Source: Methylobacterium brachiatum
GTDB lineage: Bacteria; Pseudomonadota; Alphaproteobacteria; Rhizobiales; Beijerinckiaceae
NCBI RefSeq assembly: GCF_020523825.1
Contig: NZ_JAJALK010000017.1
Location: 31,589-95,588, forward strand
DNA: 64,000 nucleotides
Reading direction: 5' to 3'
Under the pieces are notes generated by a model that ran no database searches, was not told the DNA's origin, and worked only from the letters and a program-made list of their open reading frames with translations. The position numbers and the translations under genes are program-made. Shown here in pieces: positions 56,331 through 64,000 of this stretch; within the stretch, counting starts at the first letter, position 1; the number at the start of each line of letters is the position of its first letter.

Positions 56331-56866
56331 ATCTGTGTAGCCGGTAGAGACGAGCCGGTGTTCACTGCGACGGCAAGCAATCTAATTCGACATTGTGATT
56401 CTTTACTTTAGCATGACAGTCGCGGGGTGGCGAATCACCGGGGTTCGACGGACGATCCGCGTGCTCGGTGTTCGGCGGGATCGCTGGCACGGGCAGCTCC
56501 GGGACGCAGACCCTTTCGTCCAGCTCAGCCGTAATGACAATTTCGTGAGCATACGTTCATCCTGATGAGGCCGTGGCGTCGCGCCTGTTCCTAGAATTTA
56601 TTTATCGGCTAATTCGTTATTCTGCCGATCATGCCACATTTATTATGACATAACATCATTAAATTCCGTGTAAATATCAGTATAAGCAGTAAAAAACATA
56701 ACAGGAAACACTGCATTTGTTTATTATCGCAATTCTAAAATGTAACTATCTCGCAACTTTTGCGTAAAATTGCCGAGATAACTTCGGATCGGATTGACCT
56801 AACCCGAAGACGAAGCAAGATTCGAGGCATTTTTTACGTGCAAGTTGTATTGGGCGAGCGAGAAAA
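56331..56866. other. AT-rich intergenic region
   Basis: No gene. From about 56590 the DNA is much richer in A and T than the rest of the window (CATTTATTATGACATAACAT, AATATCAGTATAAGCAGTAA), which suggests foreign origin or a silenced promoter region. It leads into the TonB-receptor gene; its promoter should lie here. Confidence 0.5.
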
Positions 56867-58975
56867 ATGTCGGATCGAGGCAGCGGCAACGCAGGCGTCG
56901 CGAGAGTTGCGATCGGATCAACACTCATCGGCGCCGCACTTGCCTTTGCGGGGCCATCCGCCTTCGCGCAGGAGCCGGGCAACGGTCAGCAGGCCATCAT
57001 GCTCGACGAGTTGGTCGTCACCGGCGAGAAGATCGACCGCACGCTCCGGCGAACCGCGAGTTCCGTGACGGTCATCACAGCCGAGGAAGCCAGGAACAAG
57101 CCCTATGCCGGCACGACCAGCGAGCTTCTGGAATTCGGCGTGCCCAATCTCAACTTCACCAGCACGACCTCGGCTCCGGTCATCCGGGGCATCGACTCGA
57201 ACGGCCCGCTCATCGGCGGCAACGCATTCCTGTCCCGCCCGATACCCAGGGCGACGATCAGCATAGACGGCCGCTATCTCACCGCAGCCGAGTTCGGGAT
57301 CGGCAGCGCTCCGATCTGGGACCTCAAGTCCCTGGAGGTGTTCCGCGGACCACAGACGACGACCCAGGGTGCGAACGCCATCGCCGGCGCGATCATCGTG
57401 ACGACCAACGATCCGACCTTCACGCCCGAGGCCGGAGGGCAGGTTCTGTACGGGAGTTTCGGACGGATGCGCGCTTCGGCGGTCGTGTCCGGTCCGGTCA
57501 GCGACGAACTCGCCATCCGCGGCGCCGTCGACTACAGTGGTCGCGATACGTTCATCACGTATGTCAATCCGAGTTTCACGGCTCACGACAAGGATTTCGG
57601 GTTCGACAATCTGGACGCCCGGTTCAAGGCGCTCTGGCGACCGACGGATTTCTCCGGCTTCGAGGCGAAAGCGACCTTCGCCCACACGCATGTGGGGCGT
57701 CCGAGCAACGAGATCGCAAGCGATCCGGTCAGGCGGCTCAGAAGCTTCGCGACGTACAACGACAATCAGCGCATTGACTCCGACGCTGGCATTGTCGATC
57801 TCAGCTACGACTTCGGAAACAACATCCGTCTGACCAATCAGACGGTCGCCGGACATTCCCTGTACGATTTCTACTTCGCGCCGCCGTTCGCGGGCATCGC
57901 CAAGCGCGGGACGGACACCTACCAGCAGGAAACACGGCTCAATTTCGGAACGGTCAACTCGGAGTGGTCCGGCGTCGCCGGCATCTTCTACTCGGACGAG
58001 ACGGCCCGCAACATCCTCAACAATGCCCTCGGCAAGGCCGACGCACGCCTGGGACACGACAGCCTGGGCCTCTACTCCGAGTTGACTTGGCGTTTCGCGG
58101 ACCCGTGGCGCCTGACGGGCGGCCTTCGCTATCAGAATGATCGCATCCGGCAGAACGGCAACTCGACCTATGTGCCGAACGTCGACTACGCCTACGACAA
58201 GAGCTTCGGTGCGATCCTTCCGAAAGTCGCCTTGAGCTATGATGTGAACGAGCAACTGACCGTCGGCGGATTGATCAGCACAGGGTTCAGCCCGGGCGGA
58301 ACCGGACTCAATTTCACTGGGCATCGATACTACACATTCAAGGACGAGTACGCGACGAACTACGAACTATTCGCGCGCTCCAGCCTCTTGGACGGCACGC
58401 TCTTCCTGACGTCCAACCTGTTCTATACGGAATACAAAGACTTTCAGGCCTCCGTTCAGGACTACGTCAATGGACGGCCATTCGGCTCGATCCTCGTCAA
58501 TGCCGACCTGGTGGAAACCTACGGCACGGAGCTGGCTGCGAACTATCAGATCCTGGAAAGCCTCAGCCTCCGGGGCAGTGTCGGTCTCCTGCACGCTGAA
58601 ATCAGCAAATTCGAGGATGCACGGGGAAGCGTCTTCCGCGGCAACAAGCTTGGCCGGGCGCCCGGCTACATGGTCTCGGCCGGCGTCGATTGGAAGCTCA
58701 TCCCCAAGCTGACGATCTCGGCTGAAGTTCGCCGCAGCGATGGCTATTTCTCCGATGATGCCAATACGCCCGAGCTGCGTATCGCTGCCTATACCGTCGC
58801 CAATGCCCGGGTTTCGTACGCGCTCGCCGAGCAGCAGGAGCTGTTCCTCTACGCGAACAACCTGTTCGATACGCGGGTGCCGACCCTGAGGAGTTTCGAT
58901 CGTACGACGCGGGGCTACAGCGGGGCGATGCTGGTTCCGCTGGAGGTCGGCGGCGGCGTGAGACTGCACTTCTGA
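56867..58975 (+). CDS. TonB-dependent outer-membrane receptor
   Basis: A 702-residue receptor with a Sec signal ending AFAQ, a TonB box (IMLDELVVTGEK), plug-domain motifs (RRTASSVTVITAEEA, APVIRGIDSNGP, LEVFRGPQTTTQGANAIAGA) and a 22-strand-type barrel ending VGGGVRLHF with terminal Phe. It imports siderophores, vitamin B12 or other scarce ligands using TonB energy. GAGCGAG lies before the ATG at 56867. No adjacent regulator, ABC importer or siderophore genes are seen, so the ligand is unknown. Confidence 0.9.
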   Translation: MSDRGSGNAGVARVAIGSTLIGAALAFAGPSAFAQEPGNGQQAIMLDELVVTGEKIDRTLRRTASSVTVITAEEARNKPYAGTTSELLEFGVPNLNFTSTTSAPVIRGIDSNGPLIGGNAFLSRPIPRATISIDGRYLTAAEFGIGSAPIWDLKSLEVFRGPQTTTQGANAIAGAIIVTTNDPTFTPEAGGQVLYGSFGRMRASAVVSGPVSDELAIRGAVDYSGRDTFITYVNPSFTAHDKDFGFDNLDARFKALWRPTDFSGFEAKATFAHTHVGRPSNEIASDPVRRLRSFATYNDNQRIDSDAGIVDLSYDFGNNIRLTNQTVAGHSLYDFYFAPPFAGIAKRGTDTYQQETRLNFGTVNSEWSGVAGIFYSDETARNILNNALGKADARLGHDSLGLYSELTWRFADPWRLTGGLRYQNDRIRQNGNSTYVPNVDYAYDKSFGAILPKVALSYDVNEQLTVGGLISTGFSPGGTGLNFTGHRYYTFKDEYATNYELFARSSLLDGTLFLTSNLFYTEYKDFQASVQDYVNGRPFGSILVNADLVETYGTELAANYQILESLSLRGSVGLLHAEISKFEDARGSVFRGNKLGRAPGYMVSAGVDWKLIPKLTISAEVRRSDGYFSDDANTPELRIAAYTVANARVSYALAEQQELFLYANNLFDTRVPTLRSFDRTTRGYSGAMLVPLEVGGGVRLHF

Positions 58976-59344
58976 CGATGATCGGCACCGGGTGGCGCGT
59001 CCCGCGCCCTCGCCACCTGGTGTCACCCGTGAGCCCCCGGCATCCATGGCGGGCCGCCCGCCCTCGATGCGATCGACGGACGCGAAGCGTGCCCCATGGC
59101 GTCCCATGTGGCGCCCCATGACGTTGCCATCGCGCCGGGATCCGCCGCCCGGTCCCGGAAGGCGCCGAGCCCGGTACAGGAACGGCTCGAGCCGGGCCGC
59201 AGGCGATTGATGGTCGTGATGGCGCTGTCGGCTGGTGGCGCGATTCGGATGGCGGCAACGCTCATTGGTGTGGCGCGGATCGCGGCGCTGTCGCTCGACG
59301 CGCTGCGGTGGACCACCTCGCTCAGCATCCTGAGAGCGCCGAAC
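58976..59344. other. Intergenic stretch
   Basis: No supported gene between the receptor stop and the dead IS5 transposase. The frames present are compositionally poor. Confidence 0.4.
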
Positions 59345-59468
59345 GGAACCGTTTGATCTGGTTGAGGGTGATGAGGCTCGCGGCGAGGCTGGTGACGGCC
59401 TCGTAGATGCCGCCACGCCGCTCGTAGCGGATCGACAGGCGGCGGAAGCGATCGAACCAGGCGTGGGT

Positions 59469-59493
59469 GCCCTCATCCTGAGTGTGTCGAAGG
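59469..59493 (-). repeat. Short repeat, copy 2
   Basis: On the minus strand the insert reads CCTTCGACACACTCAGGATG plus AGGG, two changes from copy 1. It lies between the HRWVV and THAWFDRF codons of the IS5 transposase. Confidence 0.7.
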
Positions 59494-59737
59494 ATCGACG
59501 ACCCAGCGGTGAAGCCCGCGCTTTTCGCTGCTCTCGATGCCTTTGCGCGCGATGCGCGGCACGATCCCGCGCCCGGCCCTCCTGGCGTCGGACCTTGGCA
59601 TCGTAGGCCTTGTGCAGCCTACTGGGCCGCCAACGCAGGCGTCCACGCCGTCCGGTGCGCAGGGGTGGGATAGCGTCGAGCGGCGGGGCCAGCATCGGGC
59701 TGTCGTGTCGGTTGGCCTCACTCAGGCAGAAGCCGAT

Positions 59738-59763
59738 GGTTCGACAGGCTCACCATGAGGGGC
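59738..59763 (+). repeat. Short repeat, copy 3
   Basis: GGTTCGACAGGCTCACCATG followed by AGGGG. It matches copy 1 except for the GG/CC change in the middle of the second half, and lies in the GTPLG segment of the same transposase. Confidence 0.65.
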
Positions 59764-60134
59764 GTCCCGCGCGCATCGGTGATGAGGCGGCGCTTCGTGC
59801 CCGGCTTGCCCCGATCCGTCGGGTTCGGGCCGGTGGCAGAGCCCCTTTTTTTCGGCGCGACAGACGCACTGTTAGGCTCGCCCGGCTCCAGTCGATTGGC
59901 CCGACCGCATGCGGGCGCTCTAGCAGAACCTGATGCAGGTGCGCTCAGACGCCCGCCTTCTGCCAGTCGCGCAGACGCCGCCAGCAACTCATCCTGCAGC
60001 CACAGCCCAGCTCGGCCCGCAGCATCTTCCAGGGCAGGCGCAAGCGCAGCACGAACAGGATCCCGGTCAGCGCGGCCCGGTTCTCGATCTGGCGACGACT
60101 GCCCTTCGGCGCGGCCCAGGAAGATCGGGCGTAC

Positions 60135-61043
60135 TCAGATTAGCGCGTATCCCGCACCGGCACGCTTGATCCTGCCGCGGAAGGCCAGGTGCATTCCGGT
60201 CACGCTCAAACCCTCCGTCGCCGCCCGATCGAGGATGTGCCGTCGGGTCGCGATCGCCTCCGCTGGATCGGTGTCCCAGATCACCGTCCAGTCCGGGTGT
60301 CGCATCTGCAGGATCTAAGAGTGAACGATGTCGCCCCAGATCAGGAGCCGCTCGGAGGCGTCCGCGATCAGCACGCCCATATGTCCCGGCGTATGGCCGG
60401 GCAGCGGGAGGGCGCGGATACCCGGCGCGAGTTCGGCTTCGCCGGAGACACGCCGGATCCGATCCGCGTAAGCCGCCAGCACCGCCTGCGCCGTATCGAA
60501 CATCGGGCTCAACGCGGCCGGAGCGGAAGCCCGGGTACCCGCATCCGATCAGTAGGCCACCTCGCGCTCTTGCAGCACGAGTTCGGCGTTCGCGAACCGC
60601 GCGAGGCGGCTCGGAGTCAGAAGGCCGCCGGCATGGTCGGCGTGAAGATGGCTCAGCAAGATGGTCTCGACCTGATCCGGCCGCACGCTTTCTGCCGCCA
60701 GCGCCGCGGTTACCCGGTTGAACCCCGGACCGAGGACGGTGCCGCAGCCCGCGTCGAGCAGCCAGTGCCGTTCTTCCCGCCGGATCAGGAACGCATTGAC
60801 CGGCTCCGGCGAGGGACCTTTCGCCGGTAGTCCGGCCTCCCTCAACAAATCCTGTCCGGCTTGGCCCTCGGCGGCCGGGATCATGCTCGATTCCAGCGGA
60901 AACAATCCGTCCCGCAGCGGCGTAACTGTGAATGTCCCGACCCTATAGGAACCAGCTACGGGCGCGGCCGTGGTCGATCGCAGGCCAAGCGGCAGCAGGG
61001 CGGAGGCGGCCAGCAGGCCGCGGCGGGAGAGATCAAAGGACAT
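60135..61043 (-). pseudogene. MBL-fold metallo-hydrolase with two in-frame stops
   Basis: The frame from ATG 61043 has a Tat-like signal (LSRRGLLAASALLPLG), DGLFPLESSM, NAFLIRREERHWLLDAGCGT and the metal motif ILLSHLHADHAGGL. A TGA interrupts it at 60549-60551. The same frame continues PMFDTAQAVLAAYADRIR and LPLPGHTPGHMGVL, is interrupted again at 60315-60317, and then reads HPDWTVIWDTDPAEAIATRR to a TGA at 60135. Residues and length (about 300) match periplasmic MBL-fold lactonase/hydrolase proteins of the AttM/AiiA-like kind. Two separate nonsense codons without any frameshift suggest slow decay. Confidence 0.8.
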
Positions 61044-61218
61044 GGCCGGCTCTATGGAGATGAGACAGTGCCATCTTCCGGATCGCGCAGGGACCGAGCC
61101 AGGGAAGTCCTCCCGCCAATGCCCGGGCATTCTTCCCGACCTTGCGTGACACAGCTTGCGCGCCGGGACGTTCCCGATGCCAATTCAGAACCTCGCTTCA
61201 AGCCCGGCTGTTTCACCC

Positions 61219-62559
61219 ATGAGCCTGCCCGCGCATCTCGGCCTACGCCTCATCGTCGTCGCCATACTGTGCCTGGCGGGAGCGGTCACATAGATCGCGT
61301 GGGACGCCCATGCGAGCCTCCGCTGGGAGGCTACGACCTCGGCCAATCGGATTGCCGCTCAATCTGCGCGCCAGCCTGGCCTCGGCAGTGCCGGGCCGGC
61401 CGCGATACCCGCAACCGCTCCGCAGACCGCGCCGGCTATTCTCGCGCTCCTGCTGGGGATCTGCGCCGACATCCATCTCGGCGTTGAATTGCCCCGCCGC
61501 TTCTGCGGTGACTGGGACGGCCTCGACGCCGCCCCCGCATGGTTTCGCAAGGTGCTTGCGTGGGAGGCCAACGCCGAACCGACGATCCGGGCGATCGTCT
61601 ATCGCGAGCGCTCCATTGGCAGCGTGACGGCTTGGCCCGAGCCGATGGCTGCAGCGGCCCGGGTCTGGCGGCGGATGCGCCTTGCCGGCGGCCTTACCCT
61701 TGGGCTGGCGGCGGCGACGGTGCTTCTCAGCTGGCTCGCCGTCATGCGTCTCGTCGCGCCCGTCGGACGGATCGTGCGAGGGCTGGAGAACCTTGACACG
61801 ACCGGCATGCGATCGCCGCTGCCACGCTTCGCCGCTGCCGAGTTCGACCGGATTGCGCTTGCCTGTAATGGGCTCGCCGACCGGCTTGGTCGCACTGAGG
61901 CCGAGCGCGCGGGCCTGATGCAGCGCCTCGTCACGGTTCAGGAAGAGGAGCGGCAGGCGCTCGCCCGGGACCTTCACGATGCCTTCGGCCAATGCCTCGC
62001 CGCCGCTGGCGCACGCGCCGCCGCGATCGAGCTGGCCGCTCCTTCGGACCGGGAGGACCTGCGCGAGGACGCCCGCGGCATCGAGGCCGTCGTCTCCACC
62101 ATGCGGGAGAGCCTGCCCGGAGCTCTGGCCCGACTCGAACTCCCCGATTTCGCTGGCATCGGGCTGGATGATGCCCTTCGCGGCCTCATTGCGACCTGGC
62201 GGGGGCAACTCAGGTCCAGCCCGGCTCTCCATCTCGACGTGGCTGGCGATCTCACCGACATCCCCGTGAACGTGTCGGTGAGCGTCTACCGGATCGCACA
62301 GGAACTTCTGACGAACGCCCTCCGCCATGGCAGACCGAGCCGGATCTTCATGCGGCTCGATCGGGCTGAAGTCGGGCGACGAACGGTGACGTTGACCCTG
62401 GACGACGATGGTGGGGGTAATGTGCCCCAAACGGCGACCCACACAGGCCGTGGCCTCGTCGGCATCCGAGCGCGGCTGGCCCCCCTCGGAGGAAGCCTCT
62501 CGCTCACCGGCACCGGCAACGGCATCCGTGCCTGCGCATCGGTGCCAACCATCGGGTGA
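61219..62559 (+). pseudogene. MoxY/NarX-like sensor histidine kinase with an amber codon
   Basis: An ATG at 61219 begins a transmembrane start (LRLIVVAILCLAGAVT). A TAG at 61291-61293 (codon 25) then stops it, but the same frame is open to 62559. It contains a second membrane helix (GGLTLGLAAATVLLSWLAVM), a HAMP-like segment (VAPVGRIVRGLENLD), the HisKA_3 box EEERQALARDLHDAFGQCLA and an ATPase domain (SVYRIAQELLTNALRHG, GRGLVGIRARLAPLGGSL). The kinase is complete apart from that codon; a TTG or other start downstream could yield a soluble form. The response regulator follows by 9 bp. Confidence 0.75.
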
Positions 62560-62568
62560 GATCGCGTC

Positions 62569-63228
62569 ATGGCTACGTCCATTCTCCTCGTCGATGACCA
62601 TCCTGTCGTACGGGAAGGCTATCGCCGCCTGATCGAGCGACAGCAGGGCTGGGAGGTGATTGCGGAAGCCGAGAGCGCGGCGGCGGCCTATCGTCAATAC
62701 AGGGCTCATGCGCCGGATCTCGTTATCCTCGACCCGTCGCTGCCAGGCCCGAGCGGTATCGAGGCCATCCGTCACATCCGCCAATGGGACGGAACAGCCC
62801 GCATCCTAGTGTTCAGCATGCGCACAGGGGCGTTGGTCGCGCGCCAAGCCTTCGCGGCGGGCGCGTCCGGCTATGTCAGCAAGGCGAGCCCTCCCCGCGA
62901 GTTGCTGACGGCGGTGTCCGCCGTTCTCCGCGGCGAGCGGGCGATGAGCGCCGACATCGCGCGTGCGATCGCACAGGACGAGGTGGCGGGTGGCCGCGCC
63001 GGTCTCGACGACCTGACTTCTCGAGAGCTCGAAATCCTGAGCTTGACCGCCGGGGGGATGACCGCCCAGGCCGTGGCCGAGATGCTGTGCTTGAGCTTGA
63101 AGACGGTACACAACAACCTATCGGTGATCCGTACCAAGCTCGGCGCGCGCACCGATGCGCACCTCGTTTGGATCGCCCTGGGGGCGGGGCTGGTATCGCC
63201 ATCCGAGGGATTACCGAGCAGAGAATGA
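62569..63228 (+). CDS. NarL/FixJ-family response regulator
   Basis: A 219-residue regulator. The receiver domain has acidic residues in LLVDDHPVV and the phospho-acceptor Asp in LVILDPSLPG. SMRTGALVARQAF and GYVSKASPPRE complete it. The C-terminal LuxR helix-turn-helix reads LTSRELEILSLTAGG, then VAEMLCLSLKTVHNNLSVIR. It follows the sensor kinase by 9 bp and would be its partner, although the kinase carries a stop codon. Its promoter targets are unknown. Confidence 0.9.
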   Translation: MATSILLVDDHPVVREGYRRLIERQQGWEVIAEAESAAAAYRQYRAHAPDLVILDPSLPGPSGIEAIRHIRQWDGTARILVFSMRTGALVARQAFAAGASGYVSKASPPRELLTAVSAVLRGERAMSADIARAIAQDEVAGGRAGLDDLTSRELEILSLTAGGMTAQAVAEMLCLSLKTVHNNLSVIRTKLGARTDAHLVWIALGAGLVSPSEGLPSRE

Positions 63229-63379
63229 CGTCGTGGGAGGATGTGTGGAGAGCGCTTACTCGACAGCAGACGGCCAGAAATCAATCCCTGCGGTCGCGCC
63301 GAATGCCATCGGCGCATCGCGAAAGCAGCTATTCGTTTATCTTCGAGCAACTTCAATTCGGAAGTTGATCGCGGGCCTC

Positions 63380-63667
63380 TCAAGATTGGCGGATGATCAA
63401 GCTCGGCGCATGCCTGTTCGATAACAGAAATTCCACTGCCTCTTCGGACCAGCCGTTCCACGTCATCCACGTCCACAACTCGCCGGTCTCGTCGAGGACC
63501 GGGCTTATGGATGAATCCTCGGTGACGTTCTCGTATCGCTGGAAAGCAGGGCGGGAATTTGCGTCCCAGGCGTAACGCGGCTCGCGATGTGCGCCGATGA
63601 CAAAATTCCCGGCTTCATCAACGGGATGATGCCAATCGGGTGGAATTCTAACCACCTCGATCCCCAT
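63380..63667 (-). CDS. Small protein of unknown function
   Basis: A 95-residue frame from ATG 63667 with GGGGGAGGGG directly upstream. It reads VVRIPPDWHHPVDEAGNFVI and later ELWTWMTWNGWSEEAVEFLL. Trp/Pro-rich small proteins of this look are often phage-linked (from memory), but no domain is recognised. Upstream extension to 63913 is possible but has no good initiation site. Confidence 0.45.
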   Translation of the reverse strand: MGIEVVRIPPDWHHPVDEAGNFVIGAHREPRYAWDANSRPAFQRYENVTEDSSISPVLDETGELWTWMTWNGWSEEAVEFLLSNRHAPSLIIRQS

Positions 63668-64000
63668 GCCCCTCCCCCTGTGGGCGGACGAGAGCGGGGC
63701 AAACCTGGGGTGATGCTGGCCTAAAACAGCCAACCTCAACATTCGACGAGGGGCGAGAGCGGGCAAAAATCCAAGATCTGTCTTGATGCTTGTGCCGCTT
63801 AGAAGCAGATCAGCCGACACCCACCCCGCTTGGTCACTCGCCCTTCGGTCTGTTTCGGTCACGCGACCCTGTATGGCGAAGTGCCTGAGATCCAACGTTC
63901 TCACGAACCACACGCGGGGGGAAGCTAGAGCACTTTCGGTTTGGGCTGAGTCGGATGCCTGGGGTTCACGCGGGGCTGTTGGGCTGATTCATTGCGCACT
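63668..64000. other. Right edge
   Basis: No separate gene is supported; the frame of the small gene at 63380 stays open to 63913 without a good start, and the window ends in unannotated sequence. Confidence 0.3.

Larger units (their letters stand above)
59345..60130 (-). pseudogene. IS5-family (IS427-like) transposase, broken by short repeats
   Basis: On the minus strand, in several frames: TDARGTPL, then LSEANRHDSPML-like text, PLLDAIPPLRTGRRGR-like text, IVPRIARKGIESSEKRG, HRWVV, then WFDRFRRLSIRYERR and an end near ALITLNQIKRF. These are the IS5/IS427 DDE blocks. Two copies of the short repeat interrupt it: one after TDARGTPL and one between HRWVV and the THAWFDRF block. The gene is dead, and it resembles the remnant at 33.3 kb but is a different copy. 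Confidence 0.75.

Overview
The window is GC-rich DNA with alphaproteobacterial gene types and a heavy load of insertion sequences. Together with the bo3-type quinol oxidase, the FnrN/FixK-like regulator and the MoxY-like sensor kinase, this fits Methylobacterium/Methylorubrum or a close Rhizobiales relative. That assignment is inference; no rRNA or tRNA gene was seen.

Layout. (1) 1-1.6 kb: a sugar-lactonase (SMP-30) gene cut by an IS630 element. (2) 1.7-10.1 kb: a respiratory block with an MHS-family transporter divergent from cyoABCD, a hemerythrin-like protein and an Fnr-type regulator. Three FNR-type palindromes (before cyoA, upstream of fnr, before a small ORF) suggest one oxygen-responsive circuit. 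Decayed pieces of a second Crp/Fnr protein and of an HWE kinase follow. (3) 10.1-25.4 kb: an accessory island. Its core is a four-gene minus-strand operon, sspA-sspB-sspC-sspD (cysteine desulfurase, DUF4007 protein, large P-loop ATPase, PAPS-reductase-like ATP pyrophosphatase). This is the Ssp type of DNA phosphorothioation, and no recognisable restriction partner (SspE or SspFGH) lies in the window. Three decayed tnpB genes, a 50-nt hairpin, a low-GC lipoprotein gene and long gene-poor stretches surround it. (4) 25.4-28.7 kb: four same-strand genes of unknown function, the first and last being paralogues of each other; this is the best candidate here for something undescribed. (5) 28.7-34.6 kb: nested insertion sequences, one of which sits exactly in the poly-A frameshift window of another. 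(6) 35.1-46.9 kb: peptide uptake and use: GMC oxidoreductase, two divergent family-5 solute-binding proteins, two permeases, a fused two-domain ATPase, a fatty-acid desaturase, a MetX-like hydrolase, a split M55 D-aminopeptidase and the tail of a DmpA-like peptidase. (7) 46.9-49.8 kb: two IS3 elements, a truncated tyrosine recombinase and an IS630 scrap. (8) 49.8-55.1 kb: a minus-strand cluster of branched-chain-type binding protein, SDR dehydrogenase, gamma-glutamyltransferase and MHS transporter. (9) 55.2-64 kb: a dead rve transposase, an AT-rich gap, a TonB-dependent receptor, a dead IS5 transposase, an MBL-fold hydrolase with two in-frame stops, a NarL-type two-component pair whose kinase carries an in-frame amber codon, and a small unknown gene.

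A short repeat (core TTCGACAGGCTCAGGATGAG) occurs three times between 56 and 60 kb, each time inside a transposase reading frame. Overall the window alternates between intact metabolic operons and decayed mobile DNA. Starts were chosen from ribosome-binding sites and family lengths; functions rest on motifs read by eye, with no database search.
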